Part shown: positions 1 to 11,580 of the stretch, one piece after another
Layout of the letters: each line of letters starts with the position of its first letter
Numbering within the stretch: the first letter of the stretch is position 1
Source of the DNA: Homarus americanus
Lineage: Eukaryota; Arthropoda; Malacostraca; Decapoda; Nephropidae
Direction of reading: 5' to 3'
Length of the DNA stretch: 64,000 nucleotides
Assembly (NCBI RefSeq): GCF_018991925.1
Contig: NW_024735554.1
Coordinates: forward strand, 2,862,008 to 2,926,007
Program-made: the position numbers and the translations under genes
The notes under the pieces: generated by a model
Told to the model about the DNA's origin: nothing
The model's database searches: none
Seen by the model: only the letters and a program-made list of their open reading frames with translations

Positions 1-636
1 CCTACAGTAAATACACTACAAAAACTATTCTCATATAAAACTGCTGCTGCAGCCATAAATCGAATATTCACCATCAGAACTTGCTTGCTCTGAACACCTA
101 ATATATGACGCTGAAAAACAACAAACAGAATCTGTTACTCACCATCTTTCCTTCTAGCCTCCATCACCCAGTCCTGGTGGCAGCTCTAATTTGTCTCACA
201 TATTCTTGTGCTGTGGTAAAACATTTCTTCATGGACACCTAAAACACATAATACATAATGTTAATTACGATTATTAGGCATTAACTTATTAAGGCCGACA
301 TTAAAAGTATCAAGTAAAGGTTTGGCGACAATAAATGTATCAAATCAACCATCAAAAGTTTTGTACATTTAGCCAAAACTTAACATGACAATACCTGTTT
401 AAGTAGGATTAACTTAAGTATGAAATTGAGATGCTAGAGAAAGACTTACATGAGAAATCCTTAAAATTTGTAAAACGTCTTAACTGACGACTCAAACGGG
501 GAGGGACATTGCCCGTGTGTGCCGTCGCTTATAACACACTGCTCCCGACACTTGGTTTATTGGCTCGTTTTCCCTTAAAAATAAACCCATAGTAAGTCAA
601 TCTTAGACTGCCTCTTTTGAGGGGGTTAATGGCTTT
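1..636. other. Non-coding stretch, nothing recognised
   Basis: AT-rich DNA with no supportable gene, RNA or repeat unit. A slightly more GC-rich patch near 495-570 has no recognisable motif. The stretch lies beyond the 3' end of the long minus-strand gene and before a reverse-transcriptase remnant. Confidence 0.4.
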
Positions 637-689
637 TTGAAGAAAAACTGTATATATTTTAAATATAGTTTTTCTCTTGTATTATTTCT

Positions 690-900
690 AGTATTAAAAG
701 TTGTTGTCCTGCCAGTGTACACAATACATGTAGAAGAGATTATTAGAGTAGTCCCACAAGGATCTATCCTTGGACCCATCCCTGTTTATGATCAACATAA
801 CAATATCAGTGAGTATACATCGAACCACATTAATAAGTTTGCGGACTATACGAAGATATATGGGAAGCTGGGAAGGCAAGTGAAAAGGACGGGAGGGAGG
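690..900 (+). pseudogene. LINE reverse transcriptase remnant
   Basis: The frame reads VVPQGSILGP, then a degraded stretch, then KFADYTKIYGK. These match reverse-transcriptase motif B (usually GVPQGSVLGP) and motif C (usually FADDTK) of non-LTR retrotransposons. The second catalytic Asp of FADD is Tyr here, so the copy is inactive. The spacing between the motifs is about that of an intact RT, so this is a short internal piece of an ORF2. It is a different insertion from the LINE at 3.1-6.7 kb, whose own motif B is GVLQGSVLGP. Clade cannot be fixed from so little; CR1/Jockey-like is the best guess. Confidence 0.6.
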
Positions 901-1588
901 GTCGGGTCGTGTAACATAGGGTCCGACATTCGGGCCTCATGTAGAGCGTCAGGAATTGGACAGTGAATCGATGTAGGATTTTTAATGCTAGACGCGATTG
1001 TATTTCTTAAAACTCAATCTCCACCGAGTTAGAGATACAGCCCAGGTCAAGAAGCCTACAACCACAAAATCATTGCCATATGACAAAGCTTTTATTTTAT
1101 ATTTTTACGGAGTTGTGGTCACGGCTGTGATAAAGGTCAACCAGGGAGTGTAGTACTGTGCCTTTAGTTAAATCAGGTCATAGTGTCATCAGTGACCGTG
1201 GAAGAATTTGCAAATACCTTTAAGTGAATACAAATTGGTAAGCAAGCTGGAAAGGTACCACTGCCAGCTTGTGTTATAGGTGCCACAGAGACTTTAAATT
1301 TTATTTTGTTTGTGTACTTTCTCATGGACTGTAACTGTGCCTACGATACACCATTCACAGGGAGATACAGTGTACACAGTGATAGCACAGAGAGATATAG
1401 TGTGGGGGTATGAGATATTGGTTCACACTCAGGATGGGATGGAGAAAGGAAACTCACAATGTGCTCACTGTATACATACTGCATTGGATGTACAATGCAA
1501 CTTGTTGCTGGGTAGGTAGCATGGTAATAAGCATTGAGTAGAGAGAGCTGGGTGGTGAGGGTGCCCAGAGTGAGGGCAAGGGCTTGAG

Positions 1589-1639
1589 GGACACCAAGGT
1601 CGCTGGCGGGAGCGGACACCAAGGTCGCTGGCGGGAGCG
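1589..1639. repeat. Two-copy 25-bp tandem repeat
   Basis: The unit begins GGACACCAAGGTCGCTGG and occurs twice in direct succession, starting at 1589 and 1614. It sits in an unusually GC-rich island (about 1560-1980) within AT-rich DNA. Confidence 0.8.
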
Positions 1640-1894
1640 GCAGCCGCACGGCTCGCGCGGAGGAGGAGGTGTTGCTTGCTGGTGGCACTGTGTAGAAAGA
1701 GAGAGGCTGGTCACAACGGTGTCAGGCCTTATAAGGCGGGGGTAGGCGTGGGTAGACAGTTGACCCCCGCTCCGTGGGCGGCGCTGGAGGCGTAGGCTGG
1801 GAATTCGAGAAGGTTCGGTGCTTGTAGGGGAGGAATCCACTGCAATACTCCCGTTCCCTCCGGGCGCGGCGGGAGGCTGGAGGTTGGCAGAGTT

Positions 1895-1980
1895 GCGTGC
1901 CACATGTGAGGCAGAACGGGCGGTGCGTGCCACATGTGAGGCAGAACGGGCGGTGCGTGCCACATGTGGGACATAACGGC
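1895..1980. repeat. Three-copy 30-bp tandem repeat
   Basis: The unit starts GCGTGCCACATGTGAGGCAG and recurs at 1895, 1925 and 1955, exact period 30. The first two copies are essentially identical and the third diverges at its end (GTGGGACATAACGG). The unit contains the palindromic E-box-like core CACATGTG. Open frames across this block on the minus strand are by-products of the period being a multiple of three. Confidence 0.85.
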
Positions 1981-2409
1981 GAGGGAGTCCACTACAATAG
2001 TCGTCGATGAGAACAGGAAAAGAAAGTTATAAGGAAATACTACTTAAAATAAATAAATAAATAAATAAAATCAACAAGCTTGGCTATCCTATTACCGCCC
2101 CAAAGAAAGTTTGGTATTTTTGCGTTTACACACGACACATTCCTACCACTAATCTATTATCATATTCGAATAAGACGTCTAATTATAAGATAACTTTCAT
2201 CTATTACACTACCGTCGGAAATGTATAATAACTGAGAAAACGTATCAAAAAAGTCTCTATTTTCTTCCATTAATCTTGCGCCATTATTGCCTACCTCACC
2301 TCCCACACTGCATGTCTCCTTTATAAATCATCACGCGCATGTGTTCCCTTACACGTCACGCGGCCAATCAACAGTTTTTTTTTTTTTGCAACCAATTAAA
2401 ATGATTTTG

Positions 2410-2690
2410 GGTTTAATTCACGGTATTTTTGGCCCAATCAAATTCAAGTTTTATTTTGGGTCTCATATTTCGAAATTCAAATTCATTTCCGACCATAGAA
2501 GTCTGCGATTGGTGTCACTTCAATTATATGGAGCTGATTGCGAGTTTTGGGGAAAAAACGAAGAAACTCGCACTTTTTCAATCGCATGGTGTTCTTCCAA
2601 CCTCAGTAAAGTGTACTAAGTGCAAGACAATGTAAATACCGCAAAGAACAACATATGTGGAATCAACGTCAGCAGCCAGGCCAATAAGGT
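2410..2690 (+). pseudogene. Possible ISXO2/Merlin-like transposase N-terminal piece
   Basis: A short plus-strand frame contains FNYMELIASFG, then LFQSHGVLPTSVKCTKC. This resembles the start of IS1595/ISXO2-type (Merlin) transposases in animals, where a 'FL..HG.LP.S..CPKCG' segment opens a zinc ribbon. The second zinc-ribbon half may continue after a frameshift (RKEQHMWNQRQ near 2643-2680). A GTAAGA that could act as a 5' splice site follows at about 2689. No DDE catalytic core is seen downstream. This is family resemblance from memory, so the call is tentative; chance similarity in a short frame is the alternative. Confidence 0.35.
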
Positions 2691-2725
2691 AAGAAATAGG
2701 CGATTCCATCATATGGTGAGAGTCA

Positions 2726-2752
2726 GTTAGGTTAGGTTAGGTTACGTTACGT
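2726..2752. repeat. Interstitial TTAGG-type telomere-like repeat
   Basis: The sequence reads GTTAGGTTAGGTTAGGTTACGTTACG: about three perfect TTAGG units followed by two TTACG variants. TTAGG is the ancestral arthropod telomere repeat. The run is too short to be a real telomere. Confidence 0.6.
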
Positions 2753-3123
2753 TTTTGTTTTTCTAGTGGTTTTTGGTGTATTTTTTATTCGCTTAGCCAT
2801 TATTTTTTTCGGAAAACGTCCAACGAAAAAAATTTGATTAAAAAAAAAGCTGCTAATTTCCGCCAGAAATGAAGGTCATATTCTGTCTAAACACACACAC
2901 ATACCTGTACACTAGAAAAATATATTTTTGACTTTCTAACAGAGAGTGGTGTGCAAGTGCAAATTTACTGAAAGTTTTATTTTATTTTTCTGTGTTTCTA
3001 AAGGACTGAGTGGGTGTATAAAATCGGTTATTCATAGCAAAATGCAGTGCACATAGAGATAGCACATAAATACCGACAAATGCCGAAGTTAACTGAAAAA
3101 CTTCCCCCACAACAACAACAACC

Positions 3124-3495
3124 ATGAGTATATGTGATTACTGCAGGGGGACGTCGGATATAGAGGATACAGGCCTGACTAATGCAACGTTTAGGAAGTT
3201 ACTAACTGCCGTAAAGCATGAAGGCTGTTGCTGGTATTGCCCTGACTGTGTAGTCAAGGTGAATGAGGCGATTGCAAGCCATAGGGGAACGAGTTTCCTA
3301 GGGACGAAAATAGGTGAAGCTGGAGCCTTGCTGGTTGCCAAACTAGAACAAGTTGGGAAAGAGATCCTTGCTAAGACTGAGGAAGTAGCCGTTAGAATGG
3401 AGGTGGTTGCTAAGAGGAGTTATGCTGAGGCATTAGCAAGGCCATGGGAGGGGTGGAGAGTATTGCAGGTTCAGAACAGGTTCTACAGCAGCTAG
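3124..3495 (+). pseudogene. CR1-like LINE ORF1, N-terminal zinc-finger part
   Basis: The frame starts MSICDYCRG and contains CWYCPDCV about 35 residues later, a CxxC...CxxC pattern like the PHD-type zinc finger at the start of ORF1 in many CR1-like non-LTR retrotransposons. An amphipathic, probably coiled-coil stretch follows (ALLVAKLEQVGKEILAKTEE). The frame breaks at 3495. Related coding sequence continues in other frames: VIVFGVPRAR near 3590 resembles the RNA-binding RRM segment of ORF1. Frameshifts and stops make this a dead copy. ORF1p would coat the element's RNA. Confidence 0.6.
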
Positions 3496-3767
3496 GGACT
3501 CTGAAGAAGTGAGTAGAAATTAAAATTAACGGACCTACTGTTAGGGGAGAGGAGGAACAACGAGAACGTTTCCAGCACAGGAACAATGTAATAGTTTTTG
3601 GCGTCCCCAGAGCCAGGCAGAGGGAACTGAGAGTAAGATAACACATGATAAGATGCAGTTTAAGAATATTTGTAGAGAGGTTCTGAAGATGCCATCAACC
3701 ACTCAGGATGTGAGGCGGCTGGAAAAAAAAACAGGGGGACAAGCCTCGCCCCCTCAGGATCACACTA

Positions 3768-4097
3768 GTGAGTGAAGAGGAGAAATGGGAAGTTATTCAG
3801 CAGGCAAAAAACTTAGCAAGGAGCGAGGCATTTCGGAGTGTATTCATTCACCCAGATCACTCGGTAATGCAGAGGGAACAGCACAGGAAGCTCCTGCAGG
3901 GCTTGAAGCAGAGAAGGGAGGAGTTGAGGAAGAGCGGGGCCGGGTGTACATGGGTTGCATTCAGGGAGAGAGTCGTGGAAGCAAGTGTGACGACACAGGG
4001 ACGGGGAACAGCAGCGCATCCTCCATCCGCTCTACCCCCCGCCCGGGAGGTGGCACCAGCTCCGCCTATCAGCCGGGAGGAGGCGAGCGCCTTGTAA
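3768..4097 (+). pseudogene. CR1-like LINE ORF1, C-terminal part
   Basis: This frame continues the ORF1 of the same element after a disrupted stretch (3495-3768). It reads EEEKWEVIQQAKNL, then SVFIHPDHSVMQREQHRKL and LKQRREEL. This resembles the C-terminal domain of LINE ORF1 proteins, where a 'V.I..D.T..ER.....L..EL..R' pattern follows the RRM. It ends in a Pro/Ala-rich tail just before ORF2. Several frameshifts separate it from the zinc-finger part. Confidence 0.55.
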
Positions 4098-4162
4098 ACA
4101 ATGACATTGTACTTAGCAAATGTTGCAGCTTCTGAGAATGGGAGGGGGGCGGGGGTTACTAC

Positions 4163-4640
4163 TAAGAGCAGAGATGTTACCGAGAACAAATTCTGGCTTG
4201 AATGTCATGTACACTAATACTGACACGTTCCTTGATAGGATAGAGGAGTTTGAAACACTACTTAAGGTACACCAACCGGATATTGTGGGAGTTGTACAAG
4301 AACAGGAGAATCGACCCAGAGGAATGTGAGTTCAGTATTGCTGGATATGACTCATTTACGAACCTTTCTCAAGAAACTTGCAAGAAGGGTGTGGTTATCT
4401 AGACTAGGCAAGACCTTAGAGCCAGCCAGGCGAGGGTACAGGGAGAGGATGTTTTTGAAGAACCCAAGTGGTGTAAAATTAGACTAAAGAGAAGGGACTT
4501 ACTTATTTTCGGGTGTATCTACAGATCCCCAAACTGTGGCCCACTAAATCAAAGGAACTTAAGAGCCTTAATAGACAATGCGATTATGCTCAACTCTAGC
4601 TACCTCCTTATCATGGGGGACTTTAACTATGGCGACATAG
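4163..4640 (+). pseudogene. CR1-like LINE ORF2, endonuclease part
   Basis: NVMYTNTDTFLDRIEEFETL followed by QPDIVGVVQ matches the start of the apurinic-like endonuclease (EEP fold) of CR1-type LINEs, where N of YTN and the later E are catalytic. Here the expected E after 'DIVGV' is not in its usual context. Further pieces follow with at least one stop (near 4400) and a frameshift, ending in YLLIMGDFNYGDIDW. GDFN carries the conserved Asp and Asn of the endonuclease. A SINE interrupts the frame directly after IDW, and the LINE resumes after it. The copy is inactive. Confidence 0.7.
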
Positions 4641-4652
4641 ACTGGAGAAGTA

Positions 4653-5049
4653 GGGGCGCCGGTGGTAGAGCGGTACCGCTCTTGCCTCGCAAGGGAGATG
4701 TCACAGGTTCGATTCCCGGGCCGGTGGAAAGTTGTTTGAACATACTTCCTAGCCCCCATTGGTCCCTGTTCACCTAGCAGTAAAGTAGGTACCAGTTGTA
4801 AGTCGAAAAGTTGAGAATTCGTATTCAGGGAAAGTTGTTGGAGCTTCCAATAACTTACTGACAAAAACCTATGACTCTTCAGGCTTCTATGCCCTTGACA
4901 AAAAACCTATGACCCATCAGGCTTCTATGCCCTTAACTCATGAGTCATAAAGGCAAGCATGAACTTATCATGCTTCCCAGATGGGCGCTGTAAGCACTTC
5001 TGCGCTTCACCTTGCACAGGATGTAGGGAGGTGCCCAATAAAAAAAAAA
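4653..5049 (+). mobile_element. tRNA-derived SINE inserted in the LINE
   Basis: The head looks like a tRNA with an A box (GGTGGTAGAGCGG) and a B box (GGTTCGATTCCCGG) spaced as in a tRNA gene, so it carries an internal RNA polymerase III promoter. A tRNA-unrelated body follows and ends in a short A-run (5040-5049). The LINE sequence ATAGACTGGAGAA occurs just before the insert (from 4637), and related copies follow the A-run (5049-5061 and 5062-5075), as expected for a target-site duplication with one extra imperfect copy. Inside the body, CCTATGAC...CAGGCTTCTATGCCC is tandemly duplicated (about 4867-4935). Confidence 0.85.
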
Positions 5050-5524
5050 TAGACTGGAAAAATAGACTGGAGAATCGAGTTCACCCTAAATGACTTGAAT
5101 AACCCTGCTACTCTTTTTTGTAGAAACTCAGAGATAATTTTCTGTTCCTACATGTTAGAGACCCGACACATTACAGAGGGGAGCAAACACCCAAGCCACT
5201 AGACCTCATCATAATAAACGAGGAGGGTATGGTGGCCAAAATGGAACACCTTGCCCCAATTGGCACCAGTCACCATATAGTGTTGTCATTCAGATTTAAC
5301 TGTTACCTAGTTCAAGATAAGGCCAGGCCAAGATGCAAATATTACAAGGGAAATTACAACGGGATGTGGGAAAAGATGAGGGGTATCCACTGGCCTGACT
5401 TATTGAGGCACAAGAACGCAGACACTGCACTGAATATCATAACTAGTAAAGTGACCCATTTGATTGATAAATATATACCCAAAACCAAACCCAGTGCCTC
5501 TATGAATACAAGGGGATCCTACAC

Positions 5525-6722
5525 ATGAACCATGTGGCGGTCGACAAATTTAAGAAGAAAACCCAGAAATTCAAGACTTGGGTTGGGTCAAATGATGAGC
5601 AGGACAGGAGGATGTATGCAAGAGCCAGAAACCAAGCAAAGATAGAATGTAGAAGGGCTGAAAAGGAGTTCCAGAGGCTGGTTGCAAGCGAGGTCAAGTC
5701 AAACCCAAAGGCGTTTTATTGCAAAGTCGAAATTAAAAACGCGAGTAGGAATATCAGACCTGAGGCTTGAAGATGGTAGTTATACAGATTCTGACCAGGA
5801 TAAAGCTGAGACATTGAACAGCTTCTTTTCCTCGGTGTTCACAAGAGAGGATGAGACTAACCTTCCTGCGTTCGAGGACAGACGGTTCGACACAGCACTG
5901 ACCCACATTGTGTTCACAGAAGAGGGTATTAGAAATAAAATGTCAAAGCTAAAGTTCCATAAGAGTCTCAGCCCTGACATGGTGCATCCTAGAGTGCTAA
6001 GAGAGTTGTGGAACGAGCTTGCCGAGCTCCTGAAGATCCTGTTTTGTAAATGCCTGGATGAACAAAAGGTCCCCAGTGAATGGAAAGTGGCTTATGTGAG
6101 TCCTATCTTCAAGAAGGGCGATCGCCACTCCACGAACAACTATAGACCGTTGAGCCTGACCAGCATAATATATAAAGTACTTGAGAGTATTATCAGAGAT
6201 GCCGCAATGGAACATCTACTACGAAACAACCTTGTAAAGGATTGCCAACACGGTTTTATGCCGGGGCGCTCCTGCTTAACACAATTGCTCAAGGTATTGG
6301 ATATTTGGACCCATATTCTGGAACAGGGTGGTAATATCGACAATATTTACCTAGATTTTGCTAAGGCTTTCGACAGTGTATCCCACGAAAGGCTGAAAAT
6401 CAAACTGGAAGGGTACAGAATTCGGGGAAATGTCCTAGCGTGGATAGAAGACTTTCTACATGACCGCAAGCAGTGTGTGGTGATTAATGGTATGAAATCA
6501 TCATCCGTACCTGTCACAAGAGGGGTACTACAGGGCAGTGTATTGGGCCCACTGTTGTTTGTTTGTTTCATAAATGACATGCCTGACGTTGTACACTCCT
6601 CTATACAAATGTTTGCCGATGACGCCAAGTTATTTCGGAAAGTCAAGAACCTGTGTAAGTACTATGCTGAACATAGTATAATACAGTACCTTAATAATGA
6701 GGATATGAATGAAAAGGATTAA
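5525..6722 (+). pseudogene. CR1-like LINE ORF2, reverse transcriptase
   Basis: After the SINE, ORF2 continues through a degraded linker. 5525-5770 encodes a basic region (RNQAKIECRRAEKEFQRL) that precedes RT in such elements. A frameshift near 5750 leads into a 346-codon frame. RT motifs are clear: SPIFKKGDRHSTNNYRPLSL (fingers), LDFAKAFDSVSHERL (motif A, catalytic Asp), GVLQGSVLGPLLF (motif B) and FADDAKLF (motif C, both Asp present). The frame ends about 25 residues after motif C, so the thumb and C-terminal domains and any 3' UTR are missing. Loss of the 3' rather than the 5' end is unusual for a LINE copy. Upstream frameshifts make it non-functional. Confidence 0.85.
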
Positions 6723-7970
6723 CAGTAATCTTAATATTTATTGCTTACATAAGAAACACAGAAAGAGCCAGTCCAGGGGCAGCTGAACAATACTGTATAT
6801 AATTTTAAACACGCTCAGTTAAACAAGAATATCAACAACCTGGGTGTTGGTGTGAGCCCTCCTCCTGGCTGGCAGGCAGGAAAGGCAGGCACATAGTGGT
6901 GGTAAGGATGACCTCAGCAACAGGGGCAGGTTCTGAAGGGGTTGCCTGGTTTGTATACATAAAATTTTATTATTTATCTCTTATGTAATGTGCCTCAGAA
7001 GGCAGAGTCCTGAATCTGTCCCTGCTTCACTTCATGCCTTTAGTGGTCAAAGGTGGTGGCTATTTGGCACTACTGTACTATCTACTGAGAAATGTCAGCT
7101 TGACTTTGTGGGCACAGCGCACACAACTGGCATTGTAGGGTGTAAAAAAAGCTGCTCAGTCTTAAAATAATTTGATCAAATGCTAGAAACTACCCTAGTA
7201 TTCTGTGATACTTATAGAAAAATCTAAATACGTACAGTACATTCTAAAATCACAGTAGCATGAAAATATCCATTGATAGAAATAAAATAAATTATTATGG
7301 CCATTAAAATAATTAACAATCACTTCATCTAGGAAATACAAATAATACAAAAAACAGGTTGGTTATTTCCACAAATATATACATTAAATAAATACCATAA
7401 GGCATGGACAAAGACTCAAACTTGGTGAGAACTGTACCAGACCCTGAGGGGATATACAGCACTGCTTGCTATCCACACAAGGTCTATGGTGAAATGCTTA
7501 TTACTCTGACTATAACCAAGTTTTTTAAACTCTTACAGCTGCCACATCAGCTAACAGCACCAAAATCATCACTCTGAATTATACAGCATTGGAATCTTTA
7601 TATATTTACAGTTTTCATATTTATTAACAATAACAGACCTCGACCATAGTGCCCCGATAATCCTACACACAGTCAACCAGCATCATGTACATACTGTGTA
7701 ATCAAGACATCATACCCAGAAGCTCATGACACATGTACTGTCTGCCTGGTTACCAAAAATAAAAAGCATATACTGTACTGTATAAATAAAACATGGTGTC
7801 TTGAGTATGTTAGTTGTCATGGTCTTGCCCAACGTATGTTTGTATTAGGGAGTTAAAGCATTATACACTGTGTACAGTATAAAATTTTTGTCTTTAACAA
7901 TTTTCATTGTTCATAATGTTCATCAATTGAGAACTATTGTCTTTAATCATGAGGCTCTCTATATGACACC

Positions 7971-8147
<177 letters not shown>

Positions 8148-10831
8148 TTTATTCCCAGTGGCAATTTGTTAATACATGTATTATAGAAAACGTGAATTAA
8201 CACACCATCATTAAACAGTAAGAGATGAGTAATGATAAAGTTTCTCAGAGAGGTGAGAGGTGAAGTAGTGTTAGGTATGTATGTGTCTTGTTCTCTGAAG
8301 AATGTCACAATTATACTCTATAAGAGTTTCTGAATGTTTGGTTTGCATTGATAAAGTCTCGTAAGATTATCTCATGAATTTCTGTAGCACAGGTCAGGTT
8401 ATACTGCATTAGGTTAGGCTCAATTATCAAGTAATTTTTAGGATAAGAGTCAAGCAATCACTGATTATGGTTAGACTTTTTGGTTGAAAGACTGAATTGT
8501 TACTACAGTTATTATTATTTAATATATTTTGTATCCAGAAGTGGAGACAAGTAAGGAATCAGACATAAGAAATTTATGTGTACAGTATACAAAAGATACT
8601 TAACTTATTCCTTTAATTTATTCTGTACAGGTACAGAATTTGATTTCAGTGAAGAGAAACCACATTTTTTGTTTTGAAACAGTACAGTACAGCACAGTTT
8701 ATGCAACACACCAGATCTATTTTTTTATAATGTGACTTAATTATCTTTTCACTTATTCTACTGAATGAGTATGTTATTAGAGGATCTTTTGTTTGTTTTA
8801 AGCTGAACCTTCTTCCCGAACACTACTGCAAGGTATGACATTGTACCCCAGATATACCTGTACTGTATGTGCATTGTACAGTATATTTATAATTGTAGGA
8901 TATTTGTATATGTTAGATTTTTCAAAAGTTAAGGACTGTACAGTACTGTAGATATATCTTAATTGTTAAATGTATGAGCCGTATTACAAGAAAAATCAAT
9001 CTACACAGTCAACAACAAAATTTTTGCACCCCTGGGTCTGATGTCTTTCACAACAATCATTGACTGAGGCCATGATCATTTGGTAAGGTTGATACTTCTG
9101 ATTGTGTGATGTATTGTGTAATCAATTTGATGTATTCTGTATTCCTGTATCATGAATAGTTAATAAGGAAAAATTAACAAGAATACATATAAAACCCGTG
9201 TTGTTCAGAATTCTTGTCCGGTGTGTCATGTTGTATAACACCGTAAAGGTGTAGAAATATTTGTTGTTGACTTTACATATGTATACCACTATCAAATCAT
9301 ATAAATGTGTCATAGAGGATTTCTATGTAAAGCATCCTGAAATATTATTGTATGTGTCCTGAGTACCTTAAGGTTATGTCTGTGTCCTAAGCAATACAAG
9401 TATGTTGTATGTGTCTTGGGCACAGGGAATTTAATGGCAGTGTTCTTCCTGCTGGCCGCTCCTGAGGAACGGCTGCAAGCAATACAGTACAGTATACAGT
9501 ACTGTATGTGGGTTTGCCGTTAGGTTGACGTGAGGATGGTTTCAGATGTTGGTTCCTTGAGTTAAGAGCTGCAGCAATCAGTTACTAAATGATACTTTTA
9601 ACTTATTTAAAAAAAAATTTGATAATCAACAGTGTCTGTATTGGGCAAATTTGTTACAAGACCACAAAATATCAATACTGTACATCACAAATATTATAAT
9701 ACACCCTGTATCAGCAATATTATATTGCTTGTATAAGTTTAATAATACTGTATAGTGATCATACTGTATTTGATATGCTTATTGAGAATGAGATTCATAA
9801 TATTAATATTTATATGTCTAAAAAATAGATCCAACCTATCACAGGGAAGACTGATTACACAGCTTGTCATTATCACTGCCACCAGTGTCAGAGGTGATTG
9901 AATAAGGTAGCCTTTTCTCTTGTCAGAGAAGAGCTCTGGATAAGCCTCAGGGAAGCATCTTCTGAAGCCAAGCAGATACGTGGTGGACGGGGAACTCCTC
10001 AGATGCACTCTACTGAGTGAAGCTGAGGCTTCCTTGATTCTAGGCAAGTTATGCTAGCAGCTGTGTTGTTTATATAATGCCTGATAAAAGTTCAAATAGT
10101 TAAGAAAAGGTTTATTTATCCCAGTTCAGCCAAAGGCAGTATTATATGAATAAAGGACTTAGCAGAGGATAAACAAGGCCTGAATATTGACAGTTATGCA
10201 AAGGTGTACATGTAGTTTAAAGCTTGTTTATACATTGTAGGATCAAGTGTATTTATGTTGTACAGTATGTATGAGTTTGTTCATGTATTACAGGGTCAAG
10301 TATATCTATAACACTGTACTGTACAGTAGTTAAGAGCTTGTACACTTTAATTATGCGTCCTTAATAGAATTTCAGAGTACATATACAAAGGATCAGCCCT
10401 TGAAAAGGGGACTTTAGATAAACTTACTGTACTGTACACTTGTACTGTACTGTAGAAAATATGACAATCAGTATTTTAAGCTGCAAGTAATGAATATTAT
10501 TTTGACTGAATTTACAAAATTATATGCAAAGAGAAAGGGAACATCAAAGCAAGACACATTTGTTAGAATAAATAAATTAAAAAAGAGTATCTTGGCATTT
10601 GTTTCCTGATGTCCTGCACTATACAGTACAGTACTGGGAAAAGACTTTAAAATATCATAATAATGTGCTGTATGCAGTACAAACACTAACCTTGCAGTAA
10701 AGTTGAGTAAATGTTGGTTCAGCAGCAGACAAAAGCATACTGCTAGGAATTAGCAATGACTGTATTTTATGGAAACTGATATTGTATAAGATCAGAACAT
10801 TATCACAGTATTCTCCATATTTTAGTGTGGT

Positions 10832-10870
10832 AGTACTGTACTGTACTGTACTGTACTGTACTGTACTGTA
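10832..10870. repeat. (CTGTA)n pentanucleotide array
   Basis: About eight tandem CTGTA units (read as ...GTACTGTACTGTACT...). The same five-base word is scattered singly or in pairs over the surrounding kilobases. Confidence 0.95.
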
Positions 10871-11387
10871 CTATGAATTTCCTGCTACCTTGAAGAATAT
10901 AATTTGGGAATTTTTTTTACTACTGTATTTTAGTTATTATACACGGTAATTACAATGTATTGAAACAAAGTACAGTACTGTAGTCTAGAGTACATTATAT
11001 TGTTATTGTGTATGATCACTTGTAATGAGGATAATTGATTTACAAGAAAACTTGGGTTCAGATTCTGTATCTTACCAGTACTTATTCTAGCTATATCACA
11101 CACAATAATTTATTTGAGGTTTGTGTATCACTGACAGCCAATTATGTGATGTAATGTGTGTATACAATAAGCATATAGTATAATGTACAGGTAGTGCAGT
11201 ACTGTACTGTACCGGTATAGGGTTTACAGTGCTCATTAAAAGGTTTTATAATGTAACTGAATTGGAATTATGAATACCTATTAATATACCAGAGTGTGTG
11301 TGACAGTGTCTGCACAGCAAAGTTTATATAAGTTACAATCTTTCACAATAAACAGCTTCAGCTTTAAATAAACATTAAGTGTTGATC

Positions 11388-11580
11388 TCAGTATCGGTAG
11401 AAGGATGTTCTGCGGGTGAGTGGCAAGATGTTGGAGGACAAGGAGGAGTTGTAGCGTGGAGGATCCATATTCGAGTAACTGCGATGGGATGACAACGATG
11501 AGCTGAAGGACGGAGAGACGAGACGGGAAGAAGGTGTCCGAGGTGAAGATGTGGGGAGGGCCTCTTCTTCCACTAGTGTC
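11388..11580 (-). CDS. Terminal coding exon of the long minus-strand gene
   Basis: The exon follows a minus-strand acceptor reading CCTCAAG with the AG at 11581-11582. It enters in phase 2: AG from the giant exon plus G makes Arg. It encodes TLVEEEALPTSSPRTPSSRL, then a Ser-rich tail (FSSSLSSHRSYSNMDPPRY, NSSLSSNILPLTRRTSFYRY) and a TGA at 11388-11390. The tail has many Ser-Pro and Arg-x-x-Ser sites, typical of phosphorylated disordered regions. Phase agreement with the exon 7.7 kb upstream, together with coding-like composition in otherwise AT-rich DNA, supports it. The acceptor's pyrimidine tract is only moderate. The protein carries no recognisable C-terminal domain. Confidence 0.75.
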
